The notes under the pieces: generated by a model | Database searches by the model: none | The model's input: the letters and a program-made list of their open reading frames with translations, nothing else | What the model was told of the DNA's origin: nothing | DNA from: Vishniacozyma victoriae | Lineage: Eukaryota > Basidiomycota > Tremellomycetes > Tremellales > Bulleribasidiaceae | Length of the DNA: 64,000 nucleotides | Reading direction: 5' to 3' | NCBI GenBank assembly: GCA_017654735.1 | Contig: JADPYG010000094.1 | Location: forward strand, 1 to 64,000 | Shown here: positions 22,756 to 33,568 of the stretch, piece by piece | Layout: every line of letters begins with the position of its first letter | Numbering within the stretch: position 1 is the stretch's first letter | Translations under genes and position numbers: made by a program

Positions 22756-25041
22756 ATGAGCTCAAACGCCCCGAAGGAAGCACCGGTCGATACATGTGAT
22801 CAATGCCGAGCTCGGAAGGTATGTCCCGCCGAGACCATATACCGTGTGTTGATGATCAGGTCAAATGCATTCTACCGACGGAAGAAGCTGGCTCAAGTTC
22901 GCCCTCAAGGGACAATGGACAAGGACAAGGACAAGCGAAGACTGCCTGTCAGAGTTGTAAAAGGCGGGATGAGCCATGTACCTACGAGTACAGATATAAA
23001 AAGTCAGGTCGACCTAAAGGGTCTTATGCGTAAGTCCATCGTTTATGTGAGGGCTCATCGACCAGGAAACGACCGTCGACAGCTACAAAGTCCCCCTCGC
23101 CCAAACGTCAACGGTTGAACAGTGATACGACCAGCTTCACCTTCCCCCCTAATCCCACGTCTCAACATGCCATTTCTCCATTGTTCAATACTGTACCTGC
23201 CAATGGGACACCTCAGTCCGCATATGACAACTATGGTCCCACGTTCGGGTCGATCTTTGGGTCGGCTCGACTGGCTCTTGATCCACCTCCTACCCTCTCC
23301 TTCAATTACAATCTACCCTACGATACCCAATCTCCATTTCCCCAAGGTCAAGCGAGTAGTACCAATGTCCACATCAATCCGACCTCTCTTAATACCACTG
23401 GTGGAAGCTCGATAGCTGGACAGGATTGGCTATCAGTTGAACCCCCGATACGGGATACAGGACCGACATTATCAACCGATCCACACGTCCCATTCCCTCA
23501 GATCGTCACTTTTGCTACTTGGGAAGCTGTCGGGTTCTTCCTATCCCTACACATGCGGCATCAACATGTTTTAACGCCTTTGGTACACCAGCCAAGCTTT
23601 GCTAGGGATCTACTGCATCGGAGGGATGTACATGATGAGCCGTTTAGGGGGTTGCTCTTGAGTATTGGTGAGGCCAATCTCCTCCATGGAAGCTCCTGAG
23701 CTGACTTTCAGTCGCTTATACGTGAGTGGTCCTGGAATCCTGTTCGACGAGCTGACAAAGGAGGATATGTCAAGTACCAATCCACACACTCCTAGACCAG
23801 ATGCCTCGACCAGAGCTCGAATCGCTCTGCCGGAGGTGTCATCGTGGAAGTCGAACAATACAAATTCGACACCAAATGCGGCCTAACAAAATCACTCTCG
23901 CCTCGACCGTCTTGTAAGCGCCAAGTCGAACCATCCATGAAGTGAGCTGATTGCAGTGATTGGATCTCCAGTCAGGCAATTGGTAGAGATGCTCTGCGGG
24001 ATGCGTTGATGAGTGATATCCGACGTCTGATATACTCTCTGGGACTTCATTTACCGGTCCCTCCCGGTACACCATCATCCATAGACCTCGAGATAGGTCG
24101 AAGGCTTTTCTGGGAGGCATACGCTTGTGACAAGTAGGTCATCCAACACTATGACTCCACTTTGGCTGATCCCCAGAACAAACGCACTAAACGGCCATCA
24201 AGTGAATTTCCCAGATTTTGAAGGAACCCCTCCCCTACCCCTAGAAGTAGACGACGAATATATAACCGCCGAATCAATTCTCACCCAACCGAAATCTCGC
24301 CAATCCTTCATGTCTGGCTTCATAGCGATTTCTCGCGTATTTCAAATCCTAAGCCAGGCAATAATGCGCCAGAGGACATTGCAAATGAATCATAAAGCCG
24401 GGCCGGATCGCAATGCATTGCTGGAGTGGATTGGAGAAACGACAGAGGAGCTGAGGGGGATTATGGAGAACCTGCCGCCGCTGCTGAGACATAATTATGG
24501 AGGTGCGGATGATGGGGAGATACATTCGATCTATGCGACTCAGCAGGCGAATATACATATTACCGCTCTCTGCTTGGAGCTGTATCTAGTAAGTTCGTTA
24601 GTGGAATAGGTGATGCTAATGAGTAGCTCGAGTTCAAAGCCGCTATAGCCCAGGAGGAGGATCTGGTGATTAATCGAAAAGCAATCGCCGAGAAGGCGTT
24701 CAAGCAATTGTCGACGTGAGTCTACCCTACCAGAGCGAAAAGTCGAGCTGACGATCAGTATACCGATCGACTGCATTGCATCCAATGGAGAGAGCATGGT
24801 AAGCTGCTATCCCTGATCTCGAGAAGAGAGCTGACGAGAAGCGTGGTAAAGTCTTGCGGGTCATCTTGGCTCTTCTTGACGAAGACAACTCCCAGCAGTT
24901 CAGCTCGGAACTTTGGGATTGGTGGAATATGGTGAGCCGTTTTGATCAACTAAGCTGACGGCAGTACTCCCGAGTCCAATTCCTACAAGTTATCCCGGAG
25001 GGTGTCAATGACGCTACGGCTCCGCAGTCCCCTCATGCTTG
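22756..25041 (+). CDS. Zn2Cys6 transcription factor with long loop
   Basis: Nuclear regulator. The zinc cluster is CDQCRARKVKC, then a 26-residue Ser/Gly/Gln loop, then CQSCKRRDEPC: CX2CX6C and CX2CX6C as usual, but the middle spacer is far longer than the normal 5-9. The first intron falls between RARK and VKC, a very common site in this family. A basic patch (KKSGRPKGS and the following exon) comes next, then a Pro/Ser-rich region and a middle homology region from about FPQIVTFATWEAVGFFLSLH. Multiple short introns run to the end near PQSPHA. The stop lies 27 bases from the stop of the convergent SAM50 gene. Divergent from the PhyH gene. Confidence 0.82.
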
Positions 25042-25068
25042 ATTTGAGCAGTAGTATGCAATGCGGTA

Positions 25069-27036
25069 TTACAAGAATTCTAGGCCGACTCCGATGCCAA
25101 ATCCTCGTGCTAGTCTCTCTCCCTTCCTTGCAATTACTGGCATGGTGAAATTGACTTCTATACGGATCGGATCGAGTCTGGGATCAGCTTGTTCGTGGGG
25201 AGAAATGACAACTCACCGATACATGATACCCAATCCTACGCTGACCGATGGATTGCGGACTAGCTTGTCCACATTGTCAATCACACTTCGGTCTAGCCCG
25301 TCAGCTCCCATTCGAAGGATGTATAATAACTCACTCTTCTCATACCCCACAACTTTACCGAGGTTGACAAAAGAATGCAACCTAACTGGCCAGTGTGGTT
25401 TATTCCAGAATGGCGCTAGCACGCTCAAACCTAATCCCCATCCCATATCCCCACCTAGCGAGTCTGCGCCGTCCCGTAGACCTAGACCACCGACTTTGAA
25501 GCCTCGTAATGAATTTGGACCGCCGACGTATGTTCGGTCTGGGAGCTCGGTCTGGGACGAGAGGGGGTAGAGGAGGGTAGTGAGGGATGTGAGGGAGTAG
25601 TTCTATCCATCAGCTTTGCGAATCTGAGGTAGAATGAGCTTACGATTGAGGAGCCGGGGTAGAGGGCACGGGAAAGCTGAGTGTGGGTGGTTGATTTTAG
25701 GTATTTGGCATGTTTGGAAGAACCTGGTAATCCTGCGTATTCCTACATATCAGCTTTGTAGCAACTTGAGCCAAATGAGCTCACGTAGGTAGACTTGAGA
25801 AGTCGACCACTGGTGCCCATCCATGGGTCATCCCGAGTATCCGAGGTCCAAGTATGTATCAGCGAAGATTTAGTCGATGGTCTAGCCAGTTCTCGAATTC
25901 TGCATAATCAGCACAATTCCATCCCGTATTTGGTGGACTCACGAGACAGAGGCATTAGGTGTCAGATGGTTGATATCACGATTGACGTATTCGTATGTGA
26001 GATCGTGTTCACCCCAAGGGCAGATTGCCTGCTCATTAGCCCATACTCTAAGGATAGGTGGGACATACGCTGATCTTGGCCCTGGCTCCTTGTGACCTCT
26101 CGCGATGACTTGCGAATGCGCTGTTATCTCTATCGAGGGAGAAAGCGGATGCTGCAAATGAGAGAAGTGGAGATGCGAATAGAGGTGTGGTCATTGAGAC
26201 CTGTACCGTCAGCTGCATTGCGGAAGCCAGGGTGAACATACCTGATAAGCAGACTTTGTCTTGGTACCCAACGAAGCATTGGCTTCTATCGTTTCTCCAC
26301 CTCCTAGGGCGTTTCGTATTCGACCCGTGACATTCTAAGATATCAGTACGCAAACCACATGGAAGTTGAGGGACCTACACCACCACCCTCACCCCCGCCA
26401 ACCTCCGTTCCAGCTTTCAAAAACATCCTACCCCTCTCCCGCAATCCCAATACGAGCTCGACCTCGTCATCATCACCTCCAGGAGTATGTTCCAACTTGA
26501 CACCACATCTCTGCATATCCCAAATCCCAAATCGGTCAAGGTAGCCCATCATTGATCTTGTCGATAGTAAAATTTCGTGAAGGTTCGTCGGTGTTGGGCC
26601 GGTAGGATGTAGGAAGGAAGGTAAATTGGGATGAAAATTCTTGTTGAGGAAGGGTGAGAGGAGGGATGATAGGAAAGATGATCGGGTCGAGGGTGGTGGT
26701 GGGGAGAGTCGAATTGATGTCAGGCGCATGGGGCGGTCGAGGTTCGAAGACACCTTTCTGATCAGCTTCACCCTTTCCAGGAAAGGCGTTTACGTACCAC
26801 TGAGCCCACACGGACTTGAGCAGCCTCATACTCTCCCCTCAGCCGACGCTGAAACTCCTCCTCTTGCTGTTGCCGGATAGCATCAGCGTCCTCGGGAGCC
26901 GCTACTCATTAGTCTTTCTGCCGAAGTCTACGACGATAGACTTACGCGCTTGAGTCGAGAGTCCAGCTGGTCTTGATACATTCTCCCTCTGCGATGATCC
27001 ATCATCGAAAGCCCGCCTGAATATCGAGCTCGCCAT
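25069..27036 (-). CDS. SAM50: Mitochondrial outer-membrane assembly protein Sam50/Tob55
   Basis: Core barrel of the SAM complex, which inserts beta-barrel proteins into the outer mitochondrial membrane. Minus strand, many exons. The chosen start (27036) gives a leader reading ASSIFRRAFDDGSSQRE and an acidic/Gln-rich segment. The POTRA-like region follows (LTSIRLSPPPPSTRSSFLSS, FGIWDMQRCGVKLE). The barrel shows GRMFLKAGTEVGGGEGG, NALGGGETIEANASLGTKTKS, GADSLGGDMGWGLGLSVLAP and the final FDPIR-type strand ending GVGLEFL. An upstream ATG at 27193 could not be joined in frame and was not used, so the N-terminus is the weak point. Confidence 0.88.
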
Positions 27037-27343
27037 GAAGGGTTCCAGTGGTGGGTTGGACGCAGGTACCGCTCTTGCCTATTCCATCAGTCCTGGCCCC
27101 AATTCCCGCATTTCGACATACCTCAGTCTGGATATCGACATCCACTTCAGCGATATGGGCCGTCGCTGGGCGCTCCTCTGCGTTAGGATCCATTCTGAGC
27201 GGTGTAACACTGGATGTAATGGTAAGAGTTAACATCTACTTTTTCCGCTTCATCATCCGGGATTTGAGGCCCCACAGTCAGGGTGTATATGAATCAACTT
27301 TTGGTATATCTTACTGCATTGATCATCTTCCACGCTTGGTGAG
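27037..27343. promoter_or_regulatory. Bidirectional promoter SAM50 / methyltransferase
   Basis: About 307 bases between divergent starts. It contains a minus-strand open frame starting at 27193 that may be an alternative 5' exon of SAM50, though I could not find a splice that keeps frame. Confidence 0.35.
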
Positions 27344-28406
27344 ATGCCTTCAGAGGTGGAGAAGAACTTGCCAGCTACAAATGAGGGGTATGGGACTCAG
27401 GAATACTGGTGCGTAGCAATTTGGAACGAGGAATGGGGTTGAAGTTGACAATATTTAGGGAGACGCGTTATACCAAGTTCGTATCCAAGAATTCGAGCTG
27501 GGACACGGCTGACTGCTAGTGAGGACCCGGGAACGACGTTCGATTGGTTCTTGACGCCTACCTATTTACTGCCATTCCTGGAAGAGTTGACGAATGAAGA
27601 AGCCGGAGCTCAGGGGAAGGGTTCAAGGACACTGATGCTGGGATGTGGGAACTCGGCGCTGGGAGAGGCGGTGAGTCCGGCCTTGGACATGGTCTCGCGG
27701 CTTATATCCCAGATGTACGATGCTGGCTGGCTGGATATCGTCAATATAGATGTGAGCTTCTCGAAAGTCGCTCCTCCAGGGCTAAAGCTAAGACAGCAGT
27801 ATTCAAAGCGGGTAATCGAGGATATGAAGGAACGTCATATCAGTCGGGAGAAGATGCAATGGCTGGAAATGGATATACTGGATCTACAATTCGAGGATGG
27901 AAGCTTTGACTTGGTCATTGATAAAGGTAAGCATGACTACATTTACAAGAGCTGATGTATAGGGACGATGGAGTGAGCTTTTCGAACCGATTAAGAGACC
28001 GAGCTGATGTGAAGTGCATTATTAACGACAAAAGGGGATCCCTGGGTATGATATCTCATTATCCTTGTTTCATTAGCTGACTTATCAGAATCCACCAGAA
28101 AAGGATATCAAGACATGTACGCAAGAGATCACCGAGGCTTTGAGAGTCCTACGCAAAAGAAAGGGCTCCAAATTCGTCTAGTAAGTCTCATTCTAGCGTC
28201 AATGCCGTCGGGCTGAAGATATAGCTTCACATTTGGTCAGCCTCATTTCAGGAAACGGTGAGTCTCTTTCATTCCTTGGGGATGCAAGCTGACATACAGG
28301 TACATGCAGGACAGACCTGGGTGGAAACTCACGCATCGGGAAATTGGTCCGCCCGAAGGATTCGCTTATTTCATGTACGTTCTAGAGTGGATCGGTGATG
28401 TATGAC
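27344..28406 (+). CDS. METTL13/EEF1AKMT-like protein methyltransferase
   Basis: Class I SAM-dependent methyltransferase of the METTL13/ECE2 group, whose known members methylate translation factor eEF1A. Exon 1 (27344-27408) and the 18-base exon 2 (27459-27476) join to give GYGTQEYWETRYTNEDP, the family's N-terminal signature, followed by FDWF. SAM motif I is RTLMLGCGNSALGE; later come VNID, FEDGSFDLVIDKG, TMDALL and FTFGQPHFRKRY. An exon of only 10 bases (27963-27972) carries the GTM codons between two introns. The protein ends YVLEWIGDV, about 215 aa. Divergent from SAM50. Substrate inferred from family only. Confidence 0.85.
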
Positions 28407-28698
28407 CCCCATTCAACGTCTCACTTCCATCCAATCTCTCATTGGTTCCAACCCCATCGAAAGATTGTACGCCCTGGTTTGGCAACCTGAAATTCTACTA
28501 ATATTGACATGTGCCGTTATGAGATCGTTGATCGTCTCTTCACTGCAAATAGGACCGCTCTGATTGTCCAGAGGCTTGGTGGATGCCTCCTTTATCGTCT
28601 CCTTTTACTACGACGATCCGACCCTGATCTTCGTAGTCATCTATCAATATCAACATCGCACCTCATTGTGACTTTACAATCGATCTACAAACAAAGAC

Positions 28699-29298
28699 AT
28701 GATGAAGCCTCAAGTAATCTTTCTGGCGCTAATGTCGATGGCGGGCGTATGTGACGCCTTGGGCCAAGCATGGTTCTATAAAGGTAGGCACGTTCAAAAG
28801 CGCCCTGATGCCTGTAGACTGATTGTATAGCGAAAGACTGTGAAGGATACGTGGGCCGCAAAGACCGTGTGCACACGAGCGGAGCGTACCCTACCTACGA
28901 CGGAAAGTGTCACAACAACGAAACCGGCAGATTGTCGTTCGAGATGGGAAAAGACATTGACAGGGATAGCAAACCGTGGGCATCTTGTATTCGTATCTCC
29001 TCTGATCCGTGGTGTACTGGAGAAACCATCGGTCTCGATGTTGTAGCAAATGGTAAGGCGTCAAATACCAGAGGCTGAAGTGAAACTGAGAACGTAGATC
29101 AGTGCTACAACATCCCTCAAAAACTCGGTGATAAAGACTTTGCCATGACATCGTTCCGACTAGAGTTGGTGAGCCGTCTACAGCTACAAGCCAAAAGTGT
29201 GCTAACCAGTCAGGGACCGTGTCCCGGCGGCAAAGGCCCCAAGTTCGACACGTTAGACCAGGAGACTTGCAGATGGGGCACCGACCCAAAACTCTAAG
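28699..29298 (+). CDS. Small secreted Cys-rich protein (family member G1)
   Basis: Unrecognised product, about 155 aa. Exon 1 encodes a signal peptide (VIFLALMSMAGVCDA) and ends after AWFYK in phase 1 (28783). Exon 2 carries AKDCEGYVGRKD, SGAYPTYDGKCHNNETGR, PWASCIRI and DPWCTGETIGL, ending in phase 1. Exon 3 has DQCYNIPQKLGDKDFAMTSF and ends in phase 0. The last exon reads GPCPGGKGPKF...ETCRWG to the stop at 29296-29298. Seven Cys in the mature chain. It is the closest paralogue of F2 on the other strand. Two ATGs in tandem (28699 and 28702) are equally possible starts. Confidence 0.82.
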
Positions 29299-29815
29299 TA
29301 GACCAGGATGGATGAGCAGGAGGGAAATGGTATGCATACGTTTGTGAAACACTCGGATCAATCTTCTGTAGGTATTCCCAGCCAGGTGTCAAGCTGCATC
29401 ATTCCAAACTTTGTCTCGTAACGCCTCACATTTTGTTGTGCCGGCCAGCAGCTCCCATCGACCTGCATCGCCCTACCATGGATTTTCTGAGCCTTGCCGT
29501 TGACCTCTTGGAGCATTCTTCCTTTCAGCGACCCGTCAGTATACCCACCTCCGTGAACGCGGATCAAGGGGATCCTGGTCCATTTCAGGATATCCCAAGA
29601 TGGCAGGTTTCAGGTATTCCGCGTCTCCTCCTTTCTGAATGATTGTTTCATTTGTGTTTCATTTGTGTCGATCAGGGGAGGATTGCCAGTAATGAAAAGA
29701 TCGTGCATCAATACAGTGAAGAGGCAGAAGAACGAAACGTCATTGACGTCAACTCCAACTATTTGTCTATCATTCAAAGATCACTAACTATTACCTTACG
29801 GGAGAACAGACAACA
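29299..29815. other. Intergenic region
   Basis: 517 bases between members G1 and G2; several short open frames on both strands, none with family features. Confidence 0.35.
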
Positions 29816-30345
29816 ATGAAGTTATCACACCTTTGCTGCACTGCTGCGCTCGCTGCGAGAACCGCCATGGCTATTGTGGCCAAATTCTGTCCTAGTGAGA
29901 TACTCATATTTCCTGTCTACTTTGAATGACTGATCCTTAGATGCCCTTGATCCAAAATGGTCCGAAGGCCACGACATTGGAGACAAATCCTGCTTCCGCT
30001 TAGGGCCAGACACTCAAACGACAATGCTGATTGATTCTATGGCCAACGGTGCGGCGAAATATTGCATGTACTTATCGGCGGGGCCCGACTGCCTATGCAA
30101 CACCGTGACGTATGAGTTTGATCTTCGATCGGGTCAGTCTATCTCGAATCCGGCTACCTGCATATTGCTTACGCTTGAGTAGGTGGAGACTGGACAGGCT
30201 GGAAATCGCTTCCCGTGGGACACTGGGAATCAGCCCGTTTCTTGAGAGTGAGTGCTTCTGACTATTCTGGTAAATTAGCGAAATTGACCGGTTGCAGGAA
30301 AGCTGTGATGGCACAAAAAAAGGAAAGCTTCCAGGGGAGGAGTAG
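29816..30345 (+). CDS. Small secreted Cys-rich protein (family member G2)
   Basis: Unrecognised product, about 128 aa. Exon 1 (signal peptide LCCTAALAARTAMA, then IVAKFCP) ends in phase 1. Exon 2 has DIGDKSCFRLGPDT, AAKYCMYLSAGPDCLCN and ends in phase 1. Exon 3 has GGDWTGWKSLPVGHWESARF and ends in phase 0. The last exon is ESCDGTKKGKL to the stop at 30343-30345. The exon phases match all sister genes although the residues are almost unalignable. The region just after the stop is duplicated after member G3. Confidence 0.78.
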
Positions 30346-30852
30346 ACGGTCAGACAAGTGCCAAATTTGGATCGCAAGCCGAGTAGATAGACAGCTTGAC
30401 TTCCTATGTCCCGAGAATGACATTGTATGATCTTTCCTGCAAACCAGCCAGAGCACATGTTCTGTCCAGAAACTATTCCAAGACCCCTTGATCTACCCTG
30501 CCCGATCGCTGAAACGTCTCATCAAGGAAATCACCCCATTGTCGCGCGGCGAAAGGATCGAAGGACCCCGTAAAACTTCCCCTCGTACCCCTTGATCGAT
30601 TTACTGCTTCTCAAAGGAGTATCAACAATATCATCCGGTACACGGTCAGTGCAAGGGTCACAGACAATGATCACATAAGTACACTACCGGCTTGATCAAG
30701 GTGTATTGTTTCAACCCCATCGATACCGAACATTTCTCGCCAACAACAGACATCGGTCTTGCCAAGCCGACCCGCCCAGATATTCAGCAGGTACAGTAAA
30801 GTACGTATCACGTCGACGATGGAGGACCCAAGACTCACTCCCTAGCAACAAC
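30346..30852. repeat. Intergenic region containing first copy of a duplicated 3' segment
   Basis: Bases 30348-30450 are near-identical to 31421-31528. Shared blocks include GTCAGACAAGTGCC, GCCGAGTAGA-AGACAG, and the run from CCTATGTCCC to GCAAACCAGCCA. The rest of the region holds no recognised exon and serves as the promoter of member G3. Confidence 0.75.
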
Positions 30853-31374
30853 ATGAAGCTCCAGTACGCAGTCGCACTCCTCGCCGTGATGGGTGGTGTT
30901 AATGCAAAAGTATGGGCTACTTTCTTCAGTGGTGAGTACTGCAACCGGCTACTCGAAGCTCACAACTAGACGACGATTGTAGAGAGCCGATCGATCTCGA
31001 CGCCGAGAGAGTGGGCCGGCAGTACCACATTGCCAAACAGAATTGCATCGTCCCTGGTGTGGCCGCGCGGTCTGTTCAGTTCAGCAAGACCCAGAAACAG
31101 AGAAAAGTGTGCCTTTTTCGACACTACGACACCTGGTGTGGAGAAAGCAATCACCAGATAGGTCAAGGACAGACTTATGATTTCCCAGCGAATAGTGAGC
31201 GCCATCAAATGCGACCGCGCCTCCCAAGTCCTTGCTGATGAGGCTTAGACACCACGTGCGAGAGAATAGATGGTAATGGGATCTCGAAGTCCTTTTACTT
31301 TTTATTGGTGAGTCGACGGTCTTTTTTCCGGCATTCAGCTCTCCTGATAATGCCAGAAAGCTTGTCCAAAGTGA
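30853..31374 (+). CDS. Small secreted Cys-rich protein (family member G3)
   Basis: Unrecognised product, about 121 aa. Exon 1 has signal peptide LQYAVALLAVMGGVNA then KVWATFFS, ending in phase 1. Exon 2 (acceptor is the second of two adjacent AGs) has IDLDAERVGRQYHIAKQNC, RKVCLFRHYDTWCGE and ends in phase 1. Exon 3 has TTCERIDGNGISKSFYFLL and ends in phase 0. The last exon is KACPK and stop (31372-31374). The VCLFR...WC block parallels VCLHR...GC of F3 and VCLYK...HC of G5, which is the best conserved piece across the family. Confidence 0.8.
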
Positions 31375-31420
31375 ACGCTGGGAGGGCACAAAGAAGGGAT
31401 AGATTTCAAGAAAGAAGCAG

Positions 31421-31528
31421 AGCGTCAGACAAGTGCCCAGTTCGGATGGCTAGCCGAGTAGACAGACAGTTTGACTGCCTATGTCCCAAGAATGACATTA
31501 TATGATCTTTCTTGCAAACCAGCCACAG
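31421..31528. repeat. Second copy of the duplicated 3' segment
   Basis: Matches 30348-30450 downstream of member G2 with a handful of base changes. The two copies lie about 1,075 bases apart in direct orientation, each just after a stop codon, as expected from tandem gene duplication. Confidence 0.75.
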
Positions 31529-31675
31529 CATCCATCTTGCGACTGGGGCATCGAAACGCTTTGTAGCTGGCGTAGCATACACATCTGGCAAAGATCACCA
31601 AGACTAGGAGCCGGAGAATCAGGAGAACCCCCGTCTCGCCCCTATTTGATCAGCGCGTAGACCTAGGGACAGATC

Positions 31676-32308
31676 ATGAAAGGAGCGATCCTCACGAATG
31701 ATCTATGGATCCTGCCGATCGCAATTGCCGTACCGAACGTTCTCTTTGTTCTCCTCACAATATCTCTTCCAACCGTATGTAACATTTTCCACTATCAAAG
31801 CTAGAACTGCAAACAAAACCTGTCAGGTGAGCTCTAATTCCCAGATAACAAATGTACCGAGGTCAATGGACAAGCAAAGACTGACGTCTACAATGGCTGT
31901 CACGCGGAAAGCCCAGACTCAAAGTCTGTTTCGTTTTCCGGAGGGGAAGAAGGTCAGGCTCTCTGCCTCTTGACATTTGATAATGGAGACTGCGACGGGT
32001 CCTCAGTAAAACAGAACGTGATTATTGGGTCAGGGGGTACGTTGCCAGTTGCAGTCTGATCCGGAAGGGCTGCTTCCATGTCAGAAGAGGCACGAGTGCT
32101 GATAGCTTTCAGATTCGAACTGTGAGGTGATTGATTTCTCCAAGGGCGGAGGTCGTACCAGTTCATAGAGGTGAAGCACTTGAGTAATAAATTGAAGAGG
32201 TCGCTTACCTTCTAGAACGCCTGTGGCTACAATACCGACACTGAAAAAGGTCCGGTTCCAGGGGAGTCCCCGTTCGATCGTGTCTGGAGGTGGGTTAAAA
32301 GTTGGTAG
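31676..32308 (+). pseudogene. Degenerate secreted-family member (G4)
   Basis: Family-like exons are visible but do not join into a clean protein. The second exon reads NKCTEVNGQAKTDVYNGC, QALCLLTFDNGDCDG and ends in phase 1, as in the sister genes. The third has SNCEVIDFSKGGGRTSS and then meets an in-frame TAG 2 bases before its donor. The fourth opens NACGY and runs to a stop at 32306-32308. The presumed first exon (ATG 31676) encodes a hydrophobic stretch but cannot be spliced in the phase 1 that exon 2 needs. I infer a recent pseudogene; a split model that avoids both faults is not excluded. Confidence 0.55.
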
Positions 32309-32839
32309 AAACTATGACATTGTAGTCAGCGAGCTCGTAGCAAGACAATGTATCAGCTTCACCAATGCAGCTTTTTCTCAGCCCAAAGACCAACAGACAT
32401 TGGATGCAGTCTAAGTTTGTCTCTGTATCAGTGAGTGGTTGTTGTCCAATATCTCACATCACTCATCACCCCTGTTCCCCTTGAAGCGCGATCTCCTGGC
32501 GAAATCCAGGAACAGTCACAAACCTTTGTGTCCGATCTCCAATGTAATCAGCTTTATCACGCTACCTTTCACATCATCTGCCTGATCCCTCATCTACCCC
32601 TTACCCCTCAAGCGGCATGAAAGGTATACGTCCATCTCTTATCCTGGATCAACGGTGGCTCAGCTGATCACCTATACTGTATAAGACTCACTGCGCTACT
32701 CCCCGGGATAGGTTTCCCCAAAATATTTCAGCTACCTGTACAGTATATCTGACATACTGTACTCTAATCACAAATATCAAAGAGATTCATGTAAGTTGAT
32801 GGTTGATTCTTTTGTGTACAGCGCCTGATTATCAGCAAA
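32309..32839. other. Intergenic region
   Basis: 531 bases between G4 and G5; no exon recognised. Upstream of G5 are AT-rich stretches that could serve as a promoter. Confidence 0.35.
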
Positions 32840-33360
32840 ATGAAGCTTGAATACATTGCGTCGCTCTTGATGATGCTGGGTGCCACCAAGGCAGACACGT
32901 TTGCCACTTTTGCTGAAGGCAAGTCGGTTCAGCGATCGATCATCTAACACGGTGTCTTATCAATAGGCTATGAATGTCAAGATTTGCACGAGGAGAAATA
33001 CAACATCAATGACTATGATTGCAGAAGGAACGTACCGGGCTCGAAGACTATCGACTTCTCCGATGTCCAGGAGAACACGACTGTCTGCCTGTATAAATAT
33101 TCAAATGACCATTGCAACGACCAACCGTACCCTCAAAACTTGACCCTAGTACCAGATGCAGACAGTAAGTCCGGGTCTGACAACGATACCGGAAATATTG
33201 CTGATTCATCGCAGAGCGTTCTTGCCAGCCCATCGAGGGAGGCGATCCCGGTGTCTGGAAATCTTACCAAATCGCGCCGGTGAGAGATGTAAGCGCAAGA
33301 CGAAGCCAATTTTAACATACATCACGATTGCGCAAGCCCCACTTGGGGGGAGTTCTTTGA
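32840..33360 (+). CDS. Small secreted Cys-rich protein (family member G5)
   Basis: Unrecognised product, about 120 aa. Exon 1: signal peptide LEYIASLLMMLGATKA, then DTFATFAE, ending in phase 1; its donor appears to be GCAAGT (a GC-AG intron). Exon 2 has YECQDLHEEKYNINDYDCRR, TTVCLYKYSNDHCND and ends in phase 1. Exon 3 has RSCQPIEGGDPGVWKSYQI and ends in phase 0. The last exon is very short; the acceptor chosen gives PHLGGVL and stop, lacking the tail Cys seen in its sisters, so the C-terminus is uncertain. Shares CxPIEG with F3. Confidence 0.72.
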
Positions 33361-33568
33361 CCTTTTCAACCCGTTTGATTGAGGTGAAAGATCTGTGGCC
33401 AGGAGAGAGTACGACAGCTTTCCTGTGGGGTTCTCCGAGCTATGCAGACTGTTATCATCGCCTTGTACCACCCTAAGCACCATGACATCGTTTACGTCAA
33501 TACGGTTGGCAATCCATGAGTCTGACACTGAGTCTAACTTCTTTGTTGGTGTCTAGATGGACCGACGT

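Noticed and set aside
27120..27193. Upstream ATG as SAM50 start
   Set aside because: No acceptor joins it in frame to the RRAFDDG exon; the internal ATG at 27036 was used instead.
33360..33568. Separate downstream gene between G5 and PanB
   Set aside because: The only frame here overlaps the tail of G5 and the end of PanB; no family feature.
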